The notes beneath the pieces are model-generated. The model was not told where the DNA came from. It worked only from the letters and a program-made list of their open reading frames with translations, and searched no databases. The translations under genes were made by a program, and so were the position numbers. A stretch of DNA of 13,998 bases from an uncultured Chlorobiota bacterium (GTDB taxonomy: Bacteria > Bacteroidota > Kapaibacteriia > OLB7), in NCBI GenBank assembly GCA_946481475.1, contig CAMLOB010000031.1:1-13998 (forward strand). Reading direction: 5' to 3'. Below are positions 7,601 through 13,998 of this stretch, piece after piece. The first letter of the stretch is position 1. Each line of letters opens with the position of its first letter.

Positions 7601-10600
7601 GCGGACGAAGGCGATCACCTTCGAGGGTTGCCCCGGGATGATCCCGTCATCCATGTCGCCGGCGCCATGCAGATAGAATCGCATCTTCTCGTAGTTGAAG
7701 ACATCGAACGTCCGCGGACGGACACGGATCGCCCCGCGCGACTCTCCCCGCTGCAGATCGCTGACGGTCAGCGCAAGGGACTGCTCGTTCTTGCGGAGTT
7801 CGCTGTAATCATCGATTTCCGGATTGACTCCCGGAGGGAGCGTATAGAAATCGGGGGCACCGCCGTTGTCCTCCAGATTGACGAAGGTGATGTCGAGCTT
7901 CGGATCAATCGTCGTATCTCCCACCTCCAGATCCATATTCCTCCAGTCACTCCCGACCAGATTCATCTCCGCGACGCGGACGTGGACCGGCGAAGGGCTC
8001 TTGACGCTCAGGCGGGCATACTGCACGTTGGCAAATGAGGGAGCGCCGACCGTCGTGTAGTTGGTCCGGAGCGGAATGCGGTATTGCCGCCATCCCCCGG
8101 TGCCGGAACCGACGATCTGCGGATTGGTGGTCGGGTCGGGATTCAGGTCGATCTCGTAACGGAAATAGGAGTTATCCAGATCGACGTTCCGGTTGCTGTT
8201 CAGATCTTCCTGATCCGGGAAGGGCCCCCGCTCCTGCCCCACGTTCCCCTGCAGACCGTTTACCCGTACGTAGTCCTCGGGGTTATCGCTCCTGTAGGCA
8301 TCAAAGAAATAGTTGTCCCGCGCCGGATCCTCTTCCCCGATTCCGTAGACCGCCCGTTCCTGCTCGTCGTCCAGTCCGTCGATACCGATATCCTCTCCGT
8401 CGTTCAGCACGTCGTCCCGCTGCGGGTTCTGCGGCGTCACACCATCTTCGGTATCCAGACGGAGGTTCGGAATCACATCCTCGGAAATCTGTCCGAGATC
8501 GAGATAGAGTTTTGTGGTATTCGGATCGAACTGACGGGCATCGAGCGTGATCTCGATATAATCGATGTTCTCCTCGTTCAGGTTGGTCGTGAAGAAGGAG
8601 AGACTCCGCATGATTCCCCCCCACGCCTCGTCGAACGGCGGATTGTTTTCATACCCGGTGTTCGGGTTGTAGATACCCCGTCGGTTCGGATCGAAGAGGA
8701 CATCGAGGACCGATGAGGTGGTGGCATCGTTCTGCACGTCCCGGTTCGGCCAGATCTCCCGCGTCGGCGTATTGGCCGGGGAACGGTTGTACCACCAGAA
8801 GAGTCCCTTGTTCTCCACGCGGGTCGTGTCATCCGGTCCGATCTCGTTGTCGACCGGCGGACTTGCATGATGCCAGAGCGTGTAGTTGATGCCGAGCTGA
8901 ATCTGCCGCTTCGCCCCCGATTCGAAATCATCGATATAGGCGACGCTTTGCCCCTGATCGATGTCGATCAGCTCCTGCTGCGTCTTCGCCTCCGGCAACA
9001 TCGCCGCCCACTCGCCGCTGAAGGTCAGTTGCGACTTCTCCTCGGTCTCGATAAAGGGAAGGAAGTTCACGAAGTCGGTCAGGAAGTCGGCCTCGTAACT
9101 GAAGAATCCGTCGAAGCCGATACCGGTGTTCAGCACCGGCTCATCCCCGGAATAGATCTGGATCTTGTCGGTCGGCAGCGACTGGCTGTAGCGCATCAGC
9201 GTCATGCCCAGTTTCGACTTGACCCGGCGTTTGGTGTAGAGATCATAGTCGGCCCGCATGCCGATGAGCGTCTTCACCGATGTGGTGAAAAGATCGTTCT
9301 GCTCGAACTCGATCTCCAGTTCTCCCGATCCGGCGTTTGCCCGGGGGGAGATCAGCGTCACCTGTCCGACAATCGGATCGACCCGGTAGTCGACCCCTTC
9401 GGTCAGCGCCTCGCCGTTCTTCAACACGCGAACGGAGTTCTGGGCGATGCCGAAGGCACCGAGCGAAATCCGGTTTCCTCCGGTGCCGGCAAGTTCGCCG
9501 CAGATCGCATACTTCCCGACGCGCTGATCCCGCGTCGCCTCGTCCCGGGTCTGATCGTAGATCGCGTTCAGCACAAAAGGCTCCGCCGCCGGTCCCAGCT
9601 CCTCCCGCAGCTTTTTGCGGAACGGCTCGGTGGAAGGGAAGATGACCTCGCCGGTCTCCGGATTGAAGAAGTCTGCTACGCGAATATCAAACACTCCGTC
9701 CGGCGTCGGCTGGTTCGACGTGTTCACCCGGTCAACCCCCAGCACCTCCACGATGCGGCGGCCGCCGTCCACCGGGAAGACCTCGCTGGTATCCGGCGGG
9801 ACGCCGTAGGTGATCCGGATCACCGAGTTGTCCAGATCGACGTTCCGCACCCCCTGCATCTGGTAGATGTTCTTCATCTGGCGTGACCAGAGGGTGGTGA
9901 AGCTCGGTTGCATGTTGTTGACGTAGATCAGCTTCAGCACCGCCACGGTATTGCTGTCCGGACGTGTGTTCGACAGTTCTCCGTGTGCCCTGCCGTCAGC
10001 CGTTCTGTAAGCGACCGCATAGATCTTGTCCCGCTGGAGCGAGCGAATTGTGACGGTTCCAAGCTGTTCGTTGTAGGTAAAGCCTCGTCCCAGCTCCAGA
10101 CGGATGAATGATCCCCGCTGCACGACGCCGCTTCCGGCGCTGGACCCGGGGTTGCGAAGCCCGTCATTGTAGCGGCTTCCTGCCTGGATCGATGCCAGAT
10201 CGGCGTAGGCGACCGCGTCGAACTGGGAGGGGGCCGATCCGTCCTGCACCTGTTCGTAGACCTCGATGTCGGTGACCTTGAAGTTCGCCATCCGGGGTGT
10301 GGCCGACGGAGGCGTGTTGGCGTAGTACTCGTCGTAGAAGGTTTTGTAGATCGTATCGAGCCAGAAATGGTTCTGGGCGTATTCGTAGGGCTTGATGCAG
10401 ATCGTGTTCTTCACCGATCCTCCCGACACGGTCACCACCCGACGCTCTCCCCGCTTCTGCGAGAGGATGTTCGTCAGCAGCAGCTTGCCGAACTTCATGC
10501 CGGTCTTGACGCCGAAGAGCGTCTGACTTCCGCCGATCAGCGTGCTGGGCGTCTCCAGAGCCACATTTCCCGCTTCGACGAACTGGATGATCGCGTCGTC

Positions 10601-11410
10601 GCTCTCGGTCCCCTGTCCGCCGAACTTGATGTTCAACTGGTTGTCGATGTCGAATGCGCGCTGCGTATCGAAATCGGTGCTCAGCTTCAGCTTGTTCCCC
10701 ACCTTGCCGGTGACCGAGACCTGGATGTTCTGATCGAAGAAGGGGGCCGCCTGTGTGGAGCCGAGCGAACTGATCGAGGTGAGGTTGTTTTTATCGACCT
10801 GGAACCCGGCCTGCAGTCCGACGCTTCCGTTGACGTTGATGTCGACCGAGGGATCGCCGAAGAGGGTGCCGAAGCTTTTCGGCAAGGGAATCTTGATCGA
10901 AGGGGGGCCTCCCCCTTTCAGAAGGCTGTCCAGCATTGCCGAGGCGGAGATGGCGCTGTCCTCCTCCTCGGGAGCGTACATGCGGTAGCGTCGGGCCCGT
11001 TCCTCCCACATCCGCTGCCGCTCCTCTTCCTGCCGCCGCTGGAGATATTCCTCCAGCGAGAGCATCCGGGGCTGCCCGAACGGAACGCCGAGCAGTTCCT
11101 CGTAGAGTTCGACCTTTCCTGTGGTGGAATCGAAACGGATCAGATGCTGATAGGCATTATAGGGGAAGGGATCGCTCAACGGAGAGAGAGGAATCCGGGG
11201 ATGCGTCGTCACCGGGACGACCGGTTCCTGCTTTGCAGTATCGGTCTGCCCGTACGTCGGGAGGATTGAGGCGGAAAGGAGCAGCAGGGCTGTGACTGCC
11301 GTTCTCCACACAATCCGGGTTTCTATGGATGATATTCTGTAGCTCAACGGTTCCGAAACATAGACATAGATGCAAGAGGCTCCCGGGACCATCATCTGTG
11401 CGGTCGGCAT
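4700..11410 (-). CDS. sprA: SprA/Sov, type IX secretion outer-membrane translocon
   Basis: A 2236-residue protein matching the SprA (Sov) family, usually about 2,300-2,500 residues. In Bacteroidota it forms the very large beta-barrel pore through which type IX cargo crosses the outer membrane, and it is needed for gliding where that occurs. A signal peptide with hydrophobic core AVTALLLLSASIL ends near TYGQ. Two SprA N-terminal-type domains are visible: about 195-330 (SVTGKVGNKLKLSTDFDTQ, EAGNVALETPSTLIGGSQ) and about 690-820 (GELEIEFEQNDLF, then LGMTLMRYSQSLPT). They are followed by YIDDFESGAKRQ near 826 and an Asp-rich segment at about 985-1085. The C-terminal half has alternating beta-barrel strands and ends VGVDIRLKISGGR. 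The ATG at 11410 is the outermost start. A GTG at 11311 (V34, preceding WRTAVTALLLL) would give a normal-length signal peptide and 2203 residues, and may be the true start. No other type IX genes are nearby. Confidence 0.95.
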   Translation of the reverse strand: MPTAQMMVPGASCIYVYVSEPLSYRISSIETRIVWRTAVTALLLLSASILPTYGQTDTAKQEPVVPVTTHPRIPLSPLSDPFPYNAYQHLIRFDSTTGKVELYEELLGVPFGQPRMLSLEEYLQRRQEEERQRMWEERARRYRMYAPEEEDSAISASAMLDSLLKGGGPPSIKIPLPKSFGTLFGDPSVDINVNGSVGLQAGFQVDKNNLTSISSLGSTQAAPFFDQNIQVSVTGKVGNKLKLSTDFDTQRAFDIDNQLNIKFGGQGTESDDAIIQFVEAGNVALETPSTLIGGSQTLFGVKTGMKFGKLLLTNILSQKRGERRVVTVSGGSVKNTICIKPYEYAQNHFWLDTIYKTFYDEYYANTPPSATPRMANFKVTDIEVYEQVQDGSAPSQFDAVAYADLASIQAGSRYNDGLRNPGSSAGSGVVQRGSFIRLELGRGFTYNEQLGTVTIRSLQRDKIYAVAYRTADGRAHGELSNTRPDSNTVAVLKLIYVNNMQPSFTTLWSRQMKNIYQMQGVRNVDLDNSVIRITYGVPPDTSEVFPVDGGRRIVEVLGVDRVNTSNQPTPDGVFDIRVADFFNPETGEVIFPSTEPFRKKLREELGPAAEPFVLNAIYDQTRDEATRDQRVGKYAICGELAGTGGNRISLGAFGIAQNSVRVLKNGEALTEGVDYRVDPIVGQVTLISPRANAGSGELEIEFEQNDLFTTSVKTLIGMRADYDLYTKRRVKSKLGMTLMRYSQSLPTDKIQIYSGDEPVLNTGIGFDGFFSYEADFLTDFVNFLPFIETEEKSQLTFSGEWAAMLPEAKTQQELIDIDQGQSVAYIDDFESGAKRQIQLGINYTLWHHASPPVDNEIGPDDTTRVENKGLFWWYNRSPANTPTREIWPNRDVQNDATTSSVLDVLFDPNRRGIYNPNTGYENNPPFDEAWGGIMRSLSFFTTNLNEENIDYIEITLDARQFDPNTTKLYLDLGQISEDVIPNLRLDTEDGVTPQNPQRDDVLNDGEDIGIDGLDDEQERAVYGIGEEDPARDNYFFDAYRSDNPEDYVRVNGLQGNVGQERGPFPDQEDLNSNRNVDLDNSYFRYEIDLNPDPTTNPQIVGSGTGGWRQYRIPLRTNYTTVGAPSFANVQYARLSVKSPSPVHVRVAEMNLVGSDWRNMDLEVGDTTIDPKLDITFVNLEDNGGAPDFYTLPPGVNPEIDDYSELRKNEQSLALTVSDLQRGESRGAIRVRPRTFDVFNYEKMRFYLHGAGDMDDGIIPGQPSKVIAFVRFGFDSLNYYEYRVPLLRDWNAYEINFDDLAAIKQGADLSTVNTFPVPGKPGHTYVVRGIPSLTRVQFIAFGVVNNAWPGALNTTMWVNELRAVGAQGGADWAATVSASAKLADFASINYNASRRNPNFHRLEERFGDRVERTNWAVNSNVNLEKFLPESMERGSSIPLTYSHSERIENPRYIAESDVDVEAATERILGDVSLPQDVAQRRADSLRRSTETLVVQDALAFSDFRLKFPGENWIVTDIVNNFNFGFLYDQTRERSPLIEQKFRWQWDFRGAWGTRIPENFDVKPFTSLLDSVPVLDFWKNFQINFLPTNVGTSLTLHRERTTEKLRELPDPSPVVRDFRASRAVNFDWPIIRGGIINPTINYNLDVRSSLTHLETDDLGRQRDGSELAGLLLFDEGRLFNFGLDNQMKQTFNFNTRPRIPFIPNADQFFRPTATYKVDYTWTDQLGPTIGEGSFTKSAQYEARSTLGMTIMAKLLGEVLFGDRSVGRRGGGRTTDTGSADRSVLNSILRVLIKAPLLDWDQFTVNFTQNNSAKNPGVLGGGGISNLWGRSLLFRSETPSFGPGAAYQLGLIRYPHGTISFPWFGSEVERGLRAPGINVIDNYTQDNNLTANTSRQLFPGMTLTLNWNTGWGFNQNYTVIANDVGVPDYRDYFTTGQLKRTYLSLPIFFDNDIQGVVDEYAARKSAIPTPVDPGPGATPQEQEEYNLALTAYNKEITEVLSEVFEEELEAFNWLPESVRSFFPRANWRLQWNGLQNLPFMKSWTTRASLTHEYRGEYNRNFRETTDGRVPETQTVKRGFEPLIGITVTGNQDFWKGTATASFNYNTTSDFALVSAARSEISKTLRNEMRLQLSYQRRGLNLSFLGLNLKNDIEFTTDFSMIRESTKRFNLTDFRPEGNNDGSTIIRFRPAVTYTVSRTVDATGFVSYEATIPDEEGSRDISRSTLKVGVDIRLKISGGR

Positions 11411-11620
11411 AACGATGAACGGAGCATGACGCGTCTTACCGACGCGACCCGGTAGTTTTGTAATACGGTAACTGTTAAGCTATAGGGTTCTTCCCCGAAA
11501 TGTTCATGGTTCTGTCCCCCGGACCGTCGCCGGGAAGAGCAAGGATACGGTGTTTGTCCGCTCTGTGCAAGGGATTTATTCGTCCCCTCGGCAAACTTTT
11601 CCCCGGCCCTTTTTCCCTCT
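11411..11620. other. Intergenic region upstream of sprA, with leader hairpin
   Basis: This is a 210-base gap between the terC-family gene and sprA. On the minus strand, a hairpin with a 6-bp stem (CGCGTC/GACGCG, 11430-11435 and 11441-11446, loop of 5) lies about 20 bases before the outermost sprA ATG. AT-rich sequence at about 11455-11485 is the most promoter-like part, but I cannot match it to a known consensus with confidence. A short GC-rich inverted repeat (CCCGG/CCGGG) near 11519-11535 has no T tract. No gene is seen. Confidence 0.4.
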
Positions 11621-12409
11621 CTACTCCTCTTTTCCCAACTCCATTCCCACCACATTCTGCCGCAGGTGAACCGGCTCCGAGACAATCCCTTTCTTCTTCT
11701 CCTTTCTCTTCTTCGCCGCCAGATTCAGAATCTCCACCAGCACGCTGAAGGCCATGGCCGAATAAATGTATCCCTTCGGGATCTCCTTGTGGAAAGCTTC
11801 GGCCGAAAGGGAAACGCCGATCAGCAGGAGAAACGAGAGAGCAAGCATCTTGACTGTGGGGTGCTGCAGAACGAAAGCGCCGATTTTCCCACCGGTCCAG
11901 ATCATCACCGCCAGGGCAACCAGTGTGGCGGTGATCATGATCCACAGGTGGTCGGTCATTCCGACGGCCGTGATGACCGAATCAAGCGAGAAGATAATGT
12001 CGAGCAGCACAATCTGAAAGATCACCGAGGCGAACGTGACCCTCTTCTTCCCGTCCTTCGATTCATCCTCCTCTCCCTCCAGCTTCTCGTGGATCTCCTT
12101 GACCGCTTTGTAGACGAGGAAGATTCCTCCGGCAAGCAGAATCAGGTCACGACCGGAGAACTCGTATCCGAATATCGGAAGGAACGGATCGGTAAGACCG
12201 ATAAGCCACGAAATGCCGAAGAGCATCAGGATACGGGTGATGGCCGCAATGCTCAGTCCGACAAAACGGGCGCGATCCTGCTCCCCTTCGGGGAGCTTGG
12301 CTGCAAGGATCGAGATGAAGACGATGTTGTCGATCCCGAGAACGACTTCCATCACGGTCAGCGTCGCCAGTCCGGCCCAGACCGCAGGATCCGATAGCAG
12401 TTCAATCAT
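11621..12409 (-). CDS. TerC family integral membrane protein
   Basis: A 262-residue membrane protein with about seven hydrophobic segments. The hallmark acidic motifs of the TerC family are present: GIDNIVF (Asp27) in the first helix and LLDIIFSLDSVITAVGM (Asp137, Asp143) in a later one. These membrane-buried aspartates are thought to handle a metal ion. Family members are named for tellurium resistance, but several have been linked to manganese export or to supplying metal to exported enzymes. A strongly charged loop (EKLEGEEDESKDGKKR, about 108-123) separates two halves, and the C-terminal tail is polybasic (KKRKEKKKG). The ATG at 12409 has no Shine-Dalgarno, but TATAAA lies only six bases upstream, so a leaderless transcript is possible. 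It follows radA on the same strand after 156 bases. Substrate is inferred from family only. Confidence 0.92.
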   Translation of the reverse strand: MIELLSDPAVWAGLATLTVMEVVLGIDNIVFISILAAKLPEGEQDRARFVGLSIAAITRILMLFGISWLIGLTDPFLPIFGYEFSGRDLILLAGGIFLVYKAVKEIHEKLEGEEDESKDGKKRVTFASVIFQIVLLDIIFSLDSVITAVGMTDHLWIMITATLVALAVMIWTGGKIGAFVLQHPTVKMLALSFLLLIGVSLSAEAFHKEIPKGYIYSAMAFSVLVEILNLAAKKRKEKKKGIVSEPVHLRQNVVGMELGKEE

Positions 12410-12415
12410 AGAATA

Positions 12416-12421
12416 TTTATA
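12416..12421 (-). promoter_or_regulatory. Possible -10 element of the terC-family gene
   Basis: On the minus strand TATAAA ends six bases before the ATG at 12409, within an AT-rich run that is unusual for this window. The spacing would start the transcript at or next to the ATG. No good -35 hexamer is seen 17 bases upstream, so the call is weak. Confidence 0.25.
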
Positions 12422-12438
12422 TAGTTGACGGACAGTGA

Positions 12439-12466
12439 CCGACGGTGGAACAAGGATTTCCGTCGG
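12439..12466 (-). repeat. Inverted repeat in the terC-family leader
   Basis: Perfect 7-bp arms CCGACGG (12439-12445) and CCGTCGG (12460-12466) enclose 14 bases. The right arm overlaps a 10-bp palindrome, GGACCGGTCC (12465-12474). The element lies about 30-65 bases upstream of the terC-family start and 100 bases after radA. There is no T tract, so it is not a standard terminator. It may be an operator pair or a leader RNA fold; the two palindromes overlap and would compete as RNA structures. Confidence 0.35.
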
Positions 12467-12565
12467 ACCGGTCCTTTCAGATTATTCAGTACAGAAATAG
12501 AACAGATAGAACCGACAGTAGCGTTGACTCTTTTCGGTTGCGTGGCGCTTCCCCTTCCGGACCTC

Positions 12566-13927
12566 CTACAACACCCCGTTGATCCCTTCCAGAACGCTTG
12601 CGGCCCCGACAAAGTTCACTCCCGCGCGACGGGTGATCTTCTTCAGGTTCACCGCCGGCATCACAATGGTCTCGAACCCCAGCTTCACCCCCTCGGCCAT
12701 CCTTCCCTCGACATGGGCCACCCCCCGTATCTCCCCTCCGAGTCCGACTTCCCCCATGATCACCGCCCCGGAATCGGTCGGCACGTCCCGGAAGCTGGAG
12801 ACGATGGCGGCCGCAACCGCAAGGTCGACCGCCGGATCGTCCACGCGGACTCCACCGGCAATGTTGACGAAGACATCGTGTTCTCCCAGTCGCAGACCGA
12901 GCCGCTTCTCCAGCACGGCCAGCAGCATCTGCAACCGCTTGTAGTCGAACCCGGTCGCCGTCCGCTGCGGCACACCGTAGCTGGTCGGGGTCACCAGAGC
13001 CTGCGTCTCCACAAGAATCGGCCGGGTCCCCTCCATCGTCGCGGCCACCGCCGACCCGCTTGCACCGTAGTTCCTCTCCGAAAGGAACAGAGCACTCGGG
13101 TTGGCCACCTCCTCCAGCCCTTTCTCTCCCATCTCGAAGACGCCGATCTCGTTGGTCGATCCGTACCGGTTCTTCGCCGTCCGCAAAATACGATAGAGAT
13201 GGGTCCGCTCCCCCTCGAACTGCAGGACGGTATCGACCATGTGTTCCAGAACTTTCGGTCCGGCGATCGCCCCCTCCTTGGTGACGTGTCCGACGACGAA
13301 GACGGCCACCCCTTCATCCTTCGCCAGGCGCATCAGCATGGCGGTACACTCGCGAACCTGGGAGACCGATCCGGGGGCCGATTCGATCCGGGGATGGTAG
13401 GTCGTCTGAATGGAGTCGACGATCACAATGTCCGGCTGTGTCCGGACAATCGCCTCCAGAATCAGCTCAAGATTCGTTTCGGCCATCAGAAGGAGCGAGG
13501 GGAGATCGACCCCGAGTCGTCCGGCCCTCAGCTTTACCTGCCGCAGCGATTCCTCGCCGGTAACGTAGAGGACTGTGGACCCTTCGAGACCGGAACACAT
13601 CTGCGCCATCAGCGTCGATTTGCCCACGCCGGGATCCCCTCCGACCAGGATAATCGATCCCGGCATGATCCCCCCGCCGAGCACCCGGTCGAACTCCTGA
13701 ATGCCGGTCGTAATCCGCGAGGCCTCCTCGACGGTTACCTCGGCAAGAGAGGTGACGCCGGCCGACGTCCCGCTCGACCGGGCACCACGGGCCTTTGCCG
13801 GAGGTTCGGAGAGAACAATCTCTTCCACATAGCTGTCCCACGCGTCACAGTTCGGACACTTCCCCAGCCATCGCGGGGATGTTGCGCCGCACTGATTGCA
13901 GACGTACTTTGTTCGTTGTTTGGCCAT
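12566..13927 (-). CDS. radA: DNA repair protein RadA
   Basis: RadA (Sms), a RecA-like hexameric ATPase that promotes branch migration of recombination intermediates, in the cytoplasm. All domains are in place over 453 residues, the usual length. The N-terminal zinc finger has Cys10, 13, 24 and 27 (CNQC...CPNC). Walker A, GGDPGVGKST, is at about 96-105, and Walker B, IVIVDS, ends at about 171-172. The RadA-specific motif reads KNRYG (252-256) where most RadA proteins have KNRFG. The C-terminal Lon-protease-like domain (from about 300, through FVNIAGGVRVDDPAVDLAVA) is intact. The start is ATG at 13927 (MAKQRTKYVC), with no strong ribosome site visible in the 71 bases before the window edge. It is the first of three genes on this strand. 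Confidence 0.97.
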   Translation of the reverse strand: MAKQRTKYVCNQCGATSPRWLGKCPNCDAWDSYVEEIVLSEPPAKARGARSSGTSAGVTSLAEVTVEEASRITTGIQEFDRVLGGGIMPGSIILVGGDPGVGKSTLMAQMCSGLEGSTVLYVTGEESLRQVKLRAGRLGVDLPSLLLMAETNLELILEAIVRTQPDIVIVDSIQTTYHPRIESAPGSVSQVRECTAMLMRLAKDEGVAVFVVGHVTKEGAIAGPKVLEHMVDTVLQFEGERTHLYRILRTAKNRYGSTNEIGVFEMGEKGLEEVANPSALFLSERNYGASGSAVAATMEGTRPILVETQALVTPTSYGVPQRTATGFDYKRLQMLLAVLEKRLGLRLGEHDVFVNIAGGVRVDDPAVDLAVAAAIVSSFRDVPTDSGAVIMGEVGLGGEIRGVAHVEGRMAEGVKLGFETIVMPAVNLKKITRRAGVNFVGAASVLEGINGVL

Positions 13928-13998
13928 AATATTGATTGCACCGCGACGGGAGTACGGGTAAGGTTTGCCGGTTGACTTTGATGTTCGGGCACTTGTAC

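Noticed and set aside
5166..9886. Plus-strand open frames of up to 525 codons opposite sprA
   Set aside because: They run antisense to a gene with strong family motifs along its whole length, and their composition (Val/Arg/Gly/His-rich) is that of reverse-frame translation.
11452..11459. TAGTTTTG on the plus strand, matching the Bacteroidota -7 box TAnnTTTG
   Set aside because: It points away from sprA and there is no plus-strand gene downstream, so the match is likely chance.
12410..12565. yybP-ykoY manganese riboswitch in front of the terC-family gene
   Set aside because: The conserved paired loops of that element could not be recognised by eye; only a simple inverted repeat is seen. A covariance-model search would decide.
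12425..13975. A 516-codon plus-strand frame opposite radA
   Set aside because: RadA on the minus strand is unambiguous (zinc finger, Walker motifs, Lon-like domain). The opposite frame shows no domain.

Overview
The window carries six confidently recognised protein genes, one plausible small unknown gene and a gene-poor stretch of about 1.2 kb. The moderately high G+C content and the near full-length SprA/Sov gene point to a bacterium of the Fibrobacterota-Chlorobi-Bacteroidota (FCB) superphylum. SprA/Sov is the outer-membrane pore of the type IX secretion system. The second clue is a tetratricopeptide protein ending in a LuxR-type helix-turn-helix, an arrangement common in Bacteroidota and Chlorobi relatives. 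A non-Bacteroidales lineage (Chlorobi, Ignavibacteria or Kapabacteria-like) is my best guess, but the window has no rRNA or other marker to settle it.

Layout. On the left, on the minus strand, lie a small YtxH-like membrane protein (5-337) and a D-2-hydroxyacid dehydrogenase (469-1455). The dehydrogenase is preceded by a clear intrinsic terminator (1484-1517) only 28 bases before its ATG. From 1486 to 2692 there is no recognisable gene. It holds minus-strand small ORFs, the best at 1650-2063 (137 aa) and a weaker one at 2230-2451 (73 aa), which share a faint C-terminal pattern, plus an A8G7 tract. A TPR/coiled-coil/HTH regulator follows on the plus strand (2693-4645). It converges on a long minus-strand run, separated by a shared hairpin (4680-4699) that touches the sprA stop codon. 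That run, in transcription order, is radA (13927-12566), a TerC-family membrane protein (12409-11621) and sprA (11410-4700).

How the genes relate. SprA forms the channel through which type IX cargo crosses the outer membrane. RadA is a recombination/branch-migration ATPase. TerC-family proteins are implicated in metal (Mn) export, in some bacteria for metalation of secreted proteins. The gaps between radA, terC and sprA (156 and 210 bases) each contain a hairpin, so co-directional but separately controlled units are as likely as one operon. No other type IX secretion genes are in the window. I saw no tRNA, rRNA, CRISPR array, insertion sequence or phage gene. Nothing here is convincingly a new system. 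The points most worth checking are the small-ORF region at 1.5-2.7 kb, the terminator placed just in front of the dehydrogenase, the start of sprA, and the KNRYG variant in RadA.
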